Shown here: positions 1 to 5,648 of the stretch, in pieces
How positions within the stretch are numbered: position 1 is the stretch's first letter
Layout: each line of letters starts with the position of its first letter
Assembly: GCA_021736615.1 (NCBI GenBank)
Contig: JAIPFN010000071.1
Span: 1 to 5,648, forward strand
Direction: 5' to 3'
Source: Phycisphaerae bacterium
GTDB lineage: Bacteria; Planctomycetota; Phycisphaerae; Sedimentisphaerales; Anaerohalosphaeraceae
DNA length: 5,648 nt
Made by a program: the position numbers and the translations under genes
Notes under the pieces: model-generated
What the model saw: only the letters and a program-made list of their open reading frames with translations
Database searches by the model: none
Told to the model about the DNA's origin: nothing

Positions 1-47
1 GCCACACGAGCCTTAAATTCCTTACCAAAATGCCGTCTTTTTGCCAT
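1..47 (-). CDS. Probable IS3-family transposase OrfA, N-terminus only (runs off the window)
   Basis: Reading the minus strand from an ATG at 47-45 gives M-A-K-R-R-H-F-G-K-E-F-K-A-R-V-A before the window ends. The K/R-R-x-[FY]-x-x-E-F-K-x-x-[VA] pattern is the usual opening of the helix-turn-helix OrfA of IS3-family insertion sequences (Transposase_8 type), which binds the element's ends and is normally joined to the OrfB integrase by -1 frameshifting. A clear Shine-Dalgarno, AGGGG on the minus strand (56-60), lies 8 bases before the ATG. An extended -10 box lies about 35 bases upstream. Only about 16 residues are visible, so the family call rests on this short pattern; another HTH protein with a similar start cannot be excluded. 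Confidence 0.6.
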   Translation of the reverse strand, partial: MAKRRHFGKEFKARV

Positions 48-82
48 AACTCTAACCCCTACAAGAACTTAATGATGCTTTA

Positions 83-91
83 ATTATAGCA
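83..91 (-). promoter_or_regulatory. Extended -10 promoter of the transposase gene
   Basis: The minus strand reads TGC-TATAAT: a perfect -10 hexamer with the TGn extension, about 35 bases before the transposase ATG. The hexamer 17 bases further upstream, at 106-111 (TGGTAT), is a poor -35 box, so the promoter would depend on the extended -10. Outward or element-end promoters of this kind are common in insertion sequences. Confidence 0.5.
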
Positions 92-132
92 CATCATACA
101 ACCTTATACCATGGTTTGATTTCTGGGGAGTA

Positions 133-495
133 TTATAGAAATATCTCGAAAAGCTTAAATGTGATCTGAACTCGACGATTAAGAGCCCTGGCAGTATCTT
201 CCGACTCGCCCTGCTTTAAAGGAGGAACGGCGTTTCGGTGAGCTATCACTTTACATCCCGATGACCGAACCAACTCGGCTGCGAAACCGGCGTGATCATC
301 ATGGTGGTGGGTCAGCAGCAGATATTTGATACTAGAAATTTCTATACCCAATCCAGTGAGTTTCTTTTTGAACTGCGAATAGTACTTAGGGTAAGATGTA
401 TCGATAAGCAGATAACCCCCGTTACACTTTAATAGAAAGCACGATGTCCAACCTAGTTTCACACAGTGAACGGTAGTGCCGCTAAGATTAGCCAT
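133..495 (-). pseudogene. Metallo-beta-lactamase-fold hydrolase, truncated after the first metal motif
   Basis: The 120-residue product begins with the typical MBL strand pattern: L-L-I-D-T at residues 29-33, whose Asp ends a core strand, followed by T-H-H-H-D-D-H-A-G at 62-70. This is the HxHxDH zinc motif (H63, H65, D67, H68) of the superfamily. MBL hydrolases are usually 200-300 residues and need further metal ligands (a His about 60-80 residues later, then Asp and His). None of these are present, so the protein should be inactive. It ends at a TAA (135-133) about 25-35 bp from the presumed insertion-sequence end. After that stop the same frame reads on as Y-S-P-E-I-K-P-W for a few codons before a TGA at 96-94. 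A modest GGGAAG Shine-Dalgarno precedes the ATG. The start lies 24 bp after the stop of the zinc-ribbon gene on the same strand, so the two may have been co-transcribed. The substrate cannot be told from this fragment. A short intact protein is the alternative, but I think it unlikely. Confidence 0.7.
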
Positions 496-519
496 ATAAT
501 CTTCCCAAAGAGAGATACC

Positions 520-888
520 CTAAATCGCAAAGACTGAGTCGTCCATTACTTTTCCGCAGTATATGCATGCCGGGTGTCTTGATGATACCATGTGCTCGCA
601 GTCGGGGCACTTCTGTGCTTTTCTTTTGTTCTGGCCATCGAGTACGCCGTCTCGCATGTCTATCTCGTAGAGTTTTTTGTGGAGGTCCTCCTCGGTTAGT
701 TTTGCGCGGTCTCTTAGCAGTTCCCAGAGGGCTTCGGAAATCATAAGCGACCTGGCGAGGTCGGCACGAAGTCTTTTTATCTGGCTTTCAACGGCTGTCG
801 CCTTGCTCTCTGCGCGGGAAGCGGCCTGGGAACCGGTGTAACTTCCGGAATTGACGTCGCTGCCATAATTATACTTCATTCTAAACAT
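520..888 (-). CDS. Zinc-ribbon protein of unknown function (122 aa)
   Basis: I do not recognise a named family. The N-terminal 30 residues are Ser/Gly/Tyr/Ala-rich and look disordered. Residues about 30-82 are charged and predicted helical, possibly a coiled coil (E-S-Q-I-K-R-L-R-A-D-L-A-R around 34-46). The C-terminus carries two CxxC knuckles, C94-P-D-C97 and C108-I-Y-C111, ten residues apart, which is a compact zinc ribbon that likely binds one structural zinc. No signal peptide or membrane segment is seen, so it is probably cytoplasmic. The ATG at 888-886 is chosen because a strong Shine-Dalgarno (AAAGGA) sits 7 bases upstream; the second ATG at residue 4 is a weaker alternative. A candidate promoter lies at 923-951. 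It is divergent from the exported OB-fold gene and 24 bp upstream of the MBL fragment. The ribbon plus helical region could suggest a nucleic-acid or protein-binding adaptor, but that is only inference. Confidence 0.75.
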   Translation of the reverse strand: MFRMKYNYGSDVNSGSYTGSQAASRAESKATAVESQIKRLRADLARSLMISEALWELLRDRAKLTEEDLHKKLYEIDMRDGVLDGQNKRKAQKCPDCEHMVSSRHPACIYCGKVMDDSVFAI

Positions 889-922
889 TTTCTCGTCCTT
901 TCAATGAATCATTTATGGATAG

Positions 923-951
923 ATTGTACCAGATCGGCTACGAAAAATCCA
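923..951 (-). promoter_or_regulatory. Candidate sigma70-type promoter for the zinc-ribbon gene
   Basis: On the minus strand a TACAAT -10 hexamer (928-923) is preceded, 17 bases upstream, by TGGATT (951-946), a weak -35 match (3 of 6). The -10 lies about 35 bases before the ATG, leaving room for the Shine-Dalgarno. The rest of the 889-1117 divergent region is A/T-rich; I could not find a convincing promoter for the plus-strand gene in it. Confidence 0.4.
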
Positions 952-1117
952 GCGAATTGATCTCAAAAAAAATGTAAAAAAACTCAATTCAAAATATTGC
1001 TGAAACCTTACTTTTTTAGACCTTCGAACAAAATAAGCTGAACCGGCAATGGCGGGAAAAAGTACAAAAAAGCAGAAACTTGATAATCGTGTTGTTCATA
1101 ACTGAAAGGGTAAAGAG

Positions 1118-1498
1118 ATGAAAAAGCGATACATGATTCTAATGGTTTTGGCCGCGTTTATACTTGCAGTTCCGGTTCTGCTTATGGCAGGCGCCGATCA
1201 CAAGGTAATAACCGTTGCCCAGGCCAAGGAGCTTGAAGACGACGCAAAGGTCGTCCTGGAAGGATTTATCATTGAGGATCTGGGGGACGAGATGTACCTC
1301 TTTAGAGACGCTACAGGTGATATAAACCTTAAAATCGACGAAGATGCATGGAAGAAATGCAAAATGGATCCCGAAATGCTGGTAAGGGTCTATGGCGAAA
1401 TTGACCGTGAAGACGATTCACTGAAAGTTGAAGTAAAGAAGATAAAAGATGCCAAAGTAAAAATCGAAGAAGATTTCGAAGAGGAAATCGTCGAATAG
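1118..1498 (+). CDS. YgiW/YdeI-family (NirD/YgiW/YdeI) exported OB-fold stress protein
   Basis: This 126-residue protein has a signal peptide: M-K-K-R start, a hydrophobic core to about residue 23, and an A-G-A cleavage site at 24-26. It is therefore predicted to be periplasmic. The mature part matches the bacterial OB-fold (BOF, YgiW/YdeI) family. It shows I-T-V-A-Q-A-K-E-L at about 31-39, then V-x-L-x-G-x-I, then Y-L-F-R-D-A-T-G-D-I-N around 60-70, and V-R-V-Y-G-E-I-D around 89-96, in the same order as E. coli YgiW. Family members are small periplasmic proteins tied to stress tolerance; their ligand is not settled. The C-terminus (E-E-D-F-E-E-E-I-V-E) is unusually acidic. The ATG is supported by AAAGGG seven bases upstream. 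The gene stands alone, divergent from the zinc-ribbon gene and convergent with the sulfatase, and ends 26 bp before a hairpin terminator. The length is normal for the family. Confidence 0.85.
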   Translation: MKKRYMILMVLAAFILAVPVLLMAGADHKVITVAQAKELEDDAKVVLEGFIIEDLGDEMYLFRDATGDINLKIDEDAWKKCKMDPEMLVRVYGEIDREDDSLKVEVKKIKDAKVKIEEDFEEEIVE

Positions 1499-1529
1499 AC
1501 AATGTTTAAAACGTCACAATGTTTAAAAC
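1499..1529. repeat. 14-bp direct tandem repeat (ACAATGTTTAAAAC, two copies)
   Basis: The 14-mer ACAATGTTTAAAAC occurs exactly at 1499-1512 and again at 1516-1529, with a 3-bp spacer (17-bp period). The second copy runs into the left arm of the terminator hairpin. Its TTTAAA core is itself palindromic. It is most simply a local slippage duplication. Confidence 0.85.
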
Positions 1530-1562
1530 ACCGTCGCGAACTAAAATCGCGACGGTGTTTTT
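1525..1562. terminator. Bidirectional intrinsic terminator between ygiW-like gene and sulfatase
   Basis: A perfect 15-bp inverted repeat (left arm 1525-1539, right arm 1547-1561) encloses a 7-base loop. The core CACCGTCGCGA is GC-rich. On the plus strand the stem ends in a T-run (1558-1562) and terminates the YgiW-like gene. On the minus strand the left arm reads out as TTTT, serving the sulfatase whose stop is at 1585. The position between two convergent stops fits this use. Confidence 0.9.
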
Positions 1563-1584
1563 AGTGCTTATGTTCCGGCCCGGC

Positions 1585-3069
1585 TTAAATTTTGCCGGGT
1601 TGCCTGGCGTTTTTCTGAAGTTCGTCGTCAAAAGCTTTAGCCGCTTCGGTAAGTTCCTTGACGACCTGCGGATTGCTTTCAGCGACGTTCTTTGATTCGC
1701 TAATATCGACCGAAAGATCATAAAGCTCGACGCCTACCTTAAGTTCTGTAAATTTCTGCTTGGCTTTTTTATTGTTATTGCTTTTGCGAACGGTTTTCGG
1801 CAGATGCAGTTTCCATTTCCCCTTGCGAATCGCGGCAAGTTGCGTAGCATTTGTCTTGTAGTAACAATAAATCTCATGAGGTGATACCGCACCTTTTTTA
1901 CCGCTCATCAAAGGCCAGATGTCCTTGCCGTCGATGATCTCTTTGGTCCGGACCGGTCCGCCGGAAAGCCTGGCGATTGTCGGCAGCATATCGATAGTCC
2001 CGCAAATCTCAGTGCACTCGGTGCCGGCAGGTATCTTACCCGGCCACCACATAACACAAGGCTCTCTCATTCCGCCCTCATACACTGAAAACTTTCCGTC
2101 ACGCAGGGGCAAGGCACATCCGCCGTCTTTGCCGAATTTAAGCCATGGGCCGTTATCGGAAGTATATACAACAAGCGTATTGTCATCGAGGTCAAGCTCC
2201 TTAAGCGTCTTTAGTATCTTACCGACGTTCCAGTCGATCTCCTCGATAACATCGCCGTAAAGACCGCGTTTACTGGTATCCTTAAACTTTTCGGACGCAA
2301 AGAGCGGAATATGCGGCATGGTACTGGGGATATACAGGAAAAAGGGATTGCTCTTGTTTTTCGTAATGAACTTAATCGCCTCTTCGGTGTAACGTTTTGT
2401 CAAAGTGGACTGGTCGGCAGGATATTCTATACACTCGGTATTGCGCCTAAGAGGAACCTTGCTCTTATATCCCCTGTAACCCTTAAGTTTGGGATCAGCG
2501 AACGCCTCATCAATCTTCTGTTTGGTAACACCCTCTCTCCAGTTACAGTTATCGCTATAAACCATATCCCTGGCCGTCGACATATCGTTACTATAAGGAA
2601 TACCAAAATACTCATCAAAACCCTGGCTGGTCGGCAAAAATTTCTTCTGATAGCCAAGGTGCCACTTGCCGATGCAGGCGGTAGCATAGCCGCGTTTCTT
2701 TAGCATATTGGCGATATTGACTTCATTGGGATTTAGCCCAACCTTCGAATCCGGAAACAACACAGTAAGCTGCCCCACACGCGAAGGATAACAACCGGTA
2801 AGCAATGCCGCCCGAGAAGGAGTACAAACGGAATTCGCCGAATAGAAGTCCGTAAACCGCATTCCCTCGGCGGCCATCTTATCAATATTAGGAGTCTTGA
2901 TAAGCGGAGAACCAAAACAACCGAGGTCCTGATAACCCTGATCGTCGGCAAAAATAATAATGAAATTAGGCTTTCTATCTGTATCAGCCGAAGCGATCCC
3001 TATAAACGATACTAAACTGACAAAAACTGCCAATGCCTTAATCAGACCCAAACGTAAGAAACCTGCCAT
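1585..3069 (-). CDS. Secreted formylglycine-dependent sulfatase (arylsulfatase family, S1)
   Basis: This 494-residue enzyme hydrolyses sulfate esters, most likely on polysaccharides or other sulfated glycans; the exact substrate is not readable. A signal peptide (hydrophobic 10-25, cleavage near I-A-S-A, residue 28) indicates export. Metal ligands D42-D43 sit in F-A-D-D-Q-G-Y. The sulfatase signature C82-T-P-S-R86 provides the Cys converted to formylglycine, followed by G-K-W-H-L-G (K135, H137). H253 is in M-P-H-I-P, D305-N306 in T-S-D-N-G, and K326 lies ahead of Y-E-G-G-M-R. All expected active-site residues are present and the length is normal. Maturation needs a formylglycine-generating enzyme or anSME, not visible here. 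AAAGGG (minus strand, 3082-3077) lies 7 bases before the ATG. It follows gatB on the same strand with no clear terminator between and ends at the bidirectional hairpin. Confidence 0.95.
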   Translation of the reverse strand: MAGFLRLGLIKALAVFVSLVSFIGIASADTDRKPNFIIIFADDQGYQDLGCFGSPLIKTPNIDKMAAEGMRFTDFYSANSVCTPSRAALLTGCYPSRVGQLTVLFPDSKVGLNPNEVNIANMLKKRGYATACIGKWHLGYQKKFLPTSQGFDEYFGIPYSNDMSTARDMVYSDNCNWREGVTKQKIDEAFADPKLKGYRGYKSKVPLRRNTECIEYPADQSTLTKRYTEEAIKFITKNKSNPFFLYIPSTMPHIPLFASEKFKDTSKRGLYGDVIEEIDWNVGKILKTLKELDLDDNTLVVYTSDNGPWLKFGKDGGCALPLRDGKFSVYEGGMREPCVMWWPGKIPAGTECTEICGTIDMLPTIARLSGGPVRTKEIIDGKDIWPLMSGKKGAVSPHEIYCYYKTNATQLAAIRKGKWKLHLPKTVRKSNNNKKAKQKFTELKVGVELYDLSVDISESKNVAESNPQVVKELTEAAKAFDDELQKNARQPGKI

Positions 3070-3095
3070 GACAACACCCTTTCATAAAAACCGAT

Positions 3096-3123
3096 TTAAT
3101 ACCTAAACGTCAGCAAAGTACAA
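3096..3123 (-). promoter_or_regulatory. Weak candidate promoter for the sulfatase
   Basis: On the minus strand TTGTAC (3123-3118) and TATTAA (3101-3096) are separated by 16 bases, about 27 bases before the sulfatase ATG. Both boxes are imperfect (3/6 and 4/6). No hairpin plus T-run ending gatB is seen in 3070-3168 (a T7 tract exists at 3138-3132 but with no stem before it). Transcription from the gat genes is therefore an equally good explanation. Confidence 0.25.
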
Positions 3124-3168
3124 AATATTGCAAAAAAACTCAGGATTTGCATTAGCGCTGGCTGTATC

Positions 3169-4635
3169 TCAGGAATTAAGCTTTTGCCCCAACAACTGCG
3201 AAACTACCTTGGGATTGGCCTGGCCTTTGGACTTCTGCATTACCTGGCCCATGAGGAAGCCCATCGACTTGTTGGATTTCTTGCCGCCTTCTTTAACGTC
3301 GGCGACTGCCTTTTCGTTTTCTGCGATCACCGCGTCGACGAGAGTCTCGATCTCACCGGCATCGCTTTTCTGGATGAGGTTCATTTCTTCGGCGATAACT
3401 TCTGGAGCCTTTTTCGTCTTGACCATCTCTTCAAATATCGTCTCAGACGCCGACGCGCTCACCTCACTGTCGTCGACCATCTTTGCGAGTTTGCCAAGCA
3501 CCTGAGCTTCGACGCCAAGCTCTGCAACGCCGCAGCCGGCCTCGTTGGCCAGTTTGGCCCCGACCTGCGTGATAAGGTTGCACACACGCTTAGGAGTCGC
3601 CCCTGCCGCGACGGCTGCGTCAAAGAACTCACCGGTCGCCCGGTCAGCCGTCAGCACACCGGCGTCATAGTCGCTAAGTTTGTACTCACTGACAAATCGC
3701 TTTTGCTTGGCGATAGGTAGCTCGCAGAGGTTCGATTTAATTTCGTTTAACCACTCCTCGTTCATCTCTATCGGGACAAGGTCAGGCTCTGGGAAATAAC
3801 GGTAATCGTGAGCAGCTTCTTTGATACGCTGCAAAACGGTGCACTGATTAACATCGTCCCAGCCGTAAGTGGCCTTGTCGCCGGTCTCCATCGTCGTGCC
3901 GTGCTCTATAAAATCATTGAGCTGCCGCCGGGCCTCATACTCGACGCTGCCTTCCAGTGCGCGGAAACTGTTGAGGTTCTTAACTTCCGATATAGGCGTC
4001 TTATAGAGCTTGCCGTCTTTTGTGATGTGCAGATTTATATTAGGCTCGAAACGCATGTGTCCCTTTTGCATGTCGGCAAGGGAAACGCCGAGATATCGAA
4101 CGATCTTTTGAAGCTCGATAGCCAGTGCCTTAACCTCTGCGCCGTTGTTCATATCCGGCTCGGTGACTATCTCCAAAAGCGGAGTGCCTGCACGGTTAAG
4201 ATCGACCGCAGAAAAATTGCCGAGCGTATGGGTGTTCTTACCGGCATCTTCTTCAAGATGCGCACGGAGGATACGAATCTTCTTAGTTTCGCCGTTTTCA
4301 AGCGGTATCTCGATATAGCCGTGCTCGCTCATCGGCAGGTCGTACTGGCTGATTTGATAGTTCTTCGGCAGGTCCGGGTAGTAATAGCTCTTACGGTCCC
4401 ACTTGGTAAACGACGGGATGTTGCAGTTTAGAGCAAGGCCGGCAAGGACGGAGTATTCATACGCCTTTTTGTTCATAACAGGCATCACGCCGGGCATACC
4501 GATACAAACCGGGCAAACATGCGTATTGGCCTGATCGCCAAAGGCAAGCTCGCACCCGCAAAAAATCTTCGTCCTGGTATTAAGCTGAACATGAATCTCC
4601 AACCCAACAATAATCTTATAACTTATATCTGACAT
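3169..4635 (-). CDS. gatB: Aspartyl/glutamyl-tRNA(Asn/Gln) amidotransferase subunit B
   Basis: GatB is the kinase/tRNA-binding subunit of GatCAB. It phosphorylates the Glu (or Asp) on misacylated tRNA(Gln)/tRNA(Asn); ammonia released by GatA then gives Gln-/Asn-tRNA. With the start chosen here it has 488 residues, normal for the family. The cradle domain opens K-I-I-V-G-L-E-I-H-V-Q-L (7-18) and has four zinc-type cysteines C26/C28 and C41/C44. It continues with Y-P-D-L-P-K-N-Y-Q-I-S-Q-Y-D (86-99), H-L-E-E-D-A-G-K (126-133), the signature D-L-N-R-A-G-T-P-L-L-E-I-V-T-E-P-D (145-161) and D-Y-R-Y-F-P-E-P-D-L (277-286). The helical and YqeY-like tail domains occupy about 300-488, ending in G-Q-V-M-Q-K-S-K-G-Q-A-N-P. 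An upstream in-frame GTG at 4668 would add 11 residues (V-L-S-V-A-I-K-D-K-K-K) lacking similarity to other GatBs; the ATG at 4635-4633, with AAAGGA upstream, is preferred. It lies downstream of gatA. Confidence 0.97.
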   Translation of the reverse strand: MSDISYKIIVGLEIHVQLNTRTKIFCGCELAFGDQANTHVCPVCIGMPGVMPVMNKKAYEYSVLAGLALNCNIPSFTKWDRKSYYYPDLPKNYQISQYDLPMSEHGYIEIPLENGETKKIRILRAHLEEDAGKNTHTLGNFSAVDLNRAGTPLLEIVTEPDMNNGAEVKALAIELQKIVRYLGVSLADMQKGHMRFEPNINLHITKDGKLYKTPISEVKNLNSFRALEGSVEYEARRQLNDFIEHGTTMETGDKATYGWDDVNQCTVLQRIKEAAHDYRYFPEPDLVPIEMNEEWLNEIKSNLCELPIAKQKRFVSEYKLSDYDAGVLTADRATGEFFDAAVAAGATPKRVCNLITQVGAKLANEAGCGVAELGVEAQVLGKLAKMVDDSEVSASASETIFEEMVKTKKAPEVIAEEMNLIQKSDAGEIETLVDAVIAENEKAVADVKEGGKKSNKSMGFLMGQVMQKSKGQANPKVVSQLLGQKLNS

Positions 4636-4645
4636 TTTTTTCTTG

Positions 4646-4651
4646 TCCTTT
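4646..4651 (-). promoter_or_regulatory. Shine-Dalgarno that fixes the gatB start
   Basis: AAAGGA on the minus strand lies 10 bases before the ATG at 4635-4633. The alternative GTG at 4668 has no purine-rich site in front of it, only A/T-rich repeat sequence. This supports the shorter gatB. The spacing is slightly long because of a run of A residues. Confidence 0.75.
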
Positions 4652-4676
4652 ATTGCCACAGAAAGCACATTGTATT

Positions 4677-4769
4677 TTAACCACGGATTTCACAGATTTA
4701 CACGGATTTTTATTAAATCAAAAATCAAAATGTAAAAAGCAAAACCACAAATCAAAATTCAAAAATATT
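4677..4769. repeat. Degenerate A/T-rich repeat block in the gatA-gatB gap
   Basis: Three consecutive 10-base units, CCACGGATTT (4681-4690), CACAGATTTA (4691-4700) and CACGGATTTT (4701-4710), are followed by related A/T-rich copies. These are AAATCAAAAATCAAAATG (4715-4732) and AAATCAAAATTCAAAAAT (4749-4766), which differ at a few positions. The block has no ORF I believe in. From memory, similar CACGGATTT and ATTTTTGATTTTG-like degenerate blocks recur between genes of some environmental bacteria including Planctomycetes. I could not check this. Confidence 0.7.
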
Positions 4770-5648
4770 TTAAAGTTCAGGTTTTCTTTTATGAAAATCA
4801 GTTTTTGTTTCAAACATTCTTGCGATTCGCATGATTTTTTCTTCTGCAAAGTTTTCGGCGAGTATTTGCAGGCCTATTGGCAAGCCGTTAGAGTCGAAAC
4901 CGGCTGGGATGCTTATTCCGGGGACTCCTGCGAGGTTTGCGGAGATTGTGTATATATCGGCAAGGTACATCTGCAAGGGGTCGGTGGTTTTTTCGCCAAC
5001 CTTAAACGCTGTTGATGGGGAGACGGGCATCATCAGGCAGTCTGCCTTTTCGAATGCTTTTGTGAAATCGCCTCTAATGAGGTTTCTCACCTTAAGGGCC
5101 TTGAGGTAATATGCGTCGTAGTAGCCGCTGGACAGTGCGTATGTGCCGAGCATTATCCGGCGTTTGACCTCTGTTCCGAAGGCCTCTTCGCGCGACTTGG
5201 AATATACGTCTATATAGTCCTTGGCGCCCTCTGTTCTGTGTCCGTAATGGACGCCGTCATATCTTGCCAGGTTGCTGGAGGCCTCGGCGGTCGCTACAAC
5301 ATAATAGGTTGCTATTGCATAATCAAAATGGGGCATATCGATCTCTATGATCTCTGCGCCAAGCGATTTATACACATCAAGTGCGGCGTTTAATGCGGCC
5401 TGCACATCTGCGTCTGCCCCTTCGTTAAACTGTGGCACTACTGCGATCTTTAGGCCTTCGATAGGCGTATCAATATTGGCGAGATAATCCGGTACTGGGG
5501 CCATCTTATCGCTGACGCTGGTCGAATCCCTCTCGTCTCTGCCGCTGATTACATTCATCATAAGAGCGGTATCTGTGATATCTTTTGTAAAGGGTCCGAT
5601 CTGGTCGAGGCTAGAACCATAGGCTACAAGCCCGTAACGCGAAACACG
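4770..5648 (-). CDS. gatA: Glutamyl-tRNA(Gln) amidotransferase subunit A, C-terminal part (5' end outside window)
   Basis: GatA is the amidase-signature subunit of GatCAB: it hydrolyses glutamine and channels the ammonia to GatB. About 292 C-terminal residues are visible. The frame stays open to the window edge and begins [19 protein letters not shown], the strongly conserved stretch just after the catalytic serine region. The ATG at 5561 is therefore internal, not the start. Further family blocks are [13 protein letters not shown] and the closing [15 protein letters not shown] plus [10 protein letters not shown], followed by a short basic tail to the TAA at 4772-4770. The Lys-Ser-Ser catalytic triad lies in the missing N-terminal half and cannot be checked. 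gatB follows on the same strand after a repeat-filled gap of 134 bp; gatC, often upstream of gatA, is not in view. Confidence 0.96.
   Translation of the reverse strand, partial: RVSRYGLVAYGSSLDQIGPFTKDITDTALMMNVISGRDERDSTSVSDKMAPVPDYLANIDTPIEGLKIAVVPQFNEGADADVQAALNAALDVYKSLGAEIIEIDMPHFDYAIATYYVVATAEASSNLARYDGVHYGHRTEGAKDYIDVYSKSREEAFGTEVKRRIMLGTYALSSGYYDAYYLKALKVRNLIRGDFTKAFEKADCLMMPVSPSTAFKVGEKTTDPLQMYLADIYTISANLAGVPGISIPAGFDSNGLPIGLQILAENFAEEKIMRIARMFETKTDFHKRKPEL

Larger units (their letters stand above)
1..111 (-). mobile_element. Probable end of an IS3-type insertion sequence (5' end of element)
   Basis: The transposase start at 47 reads away from the truncated MBL gene, so the upstream end of the element should lie between its promoter and about 132. 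IS3-family ends normally begin 5'-TG. On the minus strand, candidate TG starts are at 111-110 (TGGTATAAGG) and 100-99 (TGTATGATGT). The boundary cannot be fixed because the other terminal inverted repeat and the second copy of any target duplication lie outside the window. The end coordinate is therefore approximate and is an inference. Confidence 0.4.

Noticed and set aside
961..1117. Plus-strand promoter for the YgiW-like gene
   Set aside because: Candidates such as GATAAT at 1082-1087 have no acceptable -35 partner; the region is too A/T-rich to choose a site by eye.
1919..2703. Plus-strand ORFs inside the sulfatase gene
   Set aside because: They are antisense shadows of a gene with complete active-site motifs; no independent coding evidence.
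990..3131. Shared 11-mer CAAAATATTGC in two intergenic regions (990-1000 and 3121-3131) as a possible common operator
   Set aside because: It is A/T-rich, unsymmetrical, and a few exact 11-mer matches are expected by chance within a window of this size.
3132..3174. T7 tract after gatB as an intrinsic terminator
   Set aside because: The CTCAGGA copies at 3139-3145 and 3168-3174 are direct, not inverted, so no stem precedes the T-run.
3184..4431. Long plus-strand ORFs antisense to gatB (3184-3720, 3808-4431)
   Set aside because: They lie wholly inside gatB, have no recognisable domains or Shine-Dalgarno, and their composition follows from the reverse of the gatB codons.
4653..5015. Plus-strand ORF spanning the repeat block and the gatA 3' end
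   Set aside because: Its N-terminal half is translated repeat (Asn/Lys/Ser-rich low complexity) and the rest is antisense to gatA.

Overview
The window looks like an ordinary chromosomal segment from an environmental bacterium, probably of the Planctomycetes / PVC group (perhaps Phycisphaerae-like). This placement is an inference from three things: a secreted formylglycine-type sulfatase beside housekeeping genes, the flavour of the GatB sequence, and A/T-rich degenerate repeats in an intergenic gap. No rRNA or marker gene is present to prove it. Nearly all genes are on the minus strand; one small gene at 1118-1498 is on the plus strand. I see no tRNA, rRNA, CRISPR array or riboswitch.

Left edge (1-495): the first codons of a probable IS3-type transposase OrfA run out of the window on the minus strand, with a good Shine-Dalgarno and an extended -10 promoter. 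Immediately upstream of it lies a metallo-beta-lactamase-fold gene that keeps its first metal motif but stops at 120 residues. It appears to be cut off by the insertion.

Middle left (520-1562): a 122-residue protein with a C-terminal four-cysteine zinc ribbon (minus strand) is divergent from an exported YgiW/YdeI-type OB-fold protein (plus strand). A 229-bp intergenic region separates them. The exported gene ends at a perfect 15-bp stem hairpin that serves as a bidirectional terminator for it and for the convergent sulfatase. A 14-bp tandem duplication lies at its foot.

Right (1585-5648, all minus): reading along the minus strand, gatA (5' part outside the window), gatB, then a secreted sulfatase. 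GatA and GatB are two subunits of the GatCAB amidotransferase, which makes Gln-tRNA(Gln) and/or Asn-tRNA(Asn) by transamidation. gatA and gatB are separated by an unusual 134-bp gap filled with degenerate A/T-rich repeats. The sulfatase follows gatB after about 97 bp with no visible terminator between, so it may be partly read through from the gat genes, or use its own weak promoter.

No clearly new biological system is visible. The points most worth a second look are the repeat-filled gatA-gatB gap, the IS-truncated MBL gene, and the uncharacterised zinc-ribbon protein.
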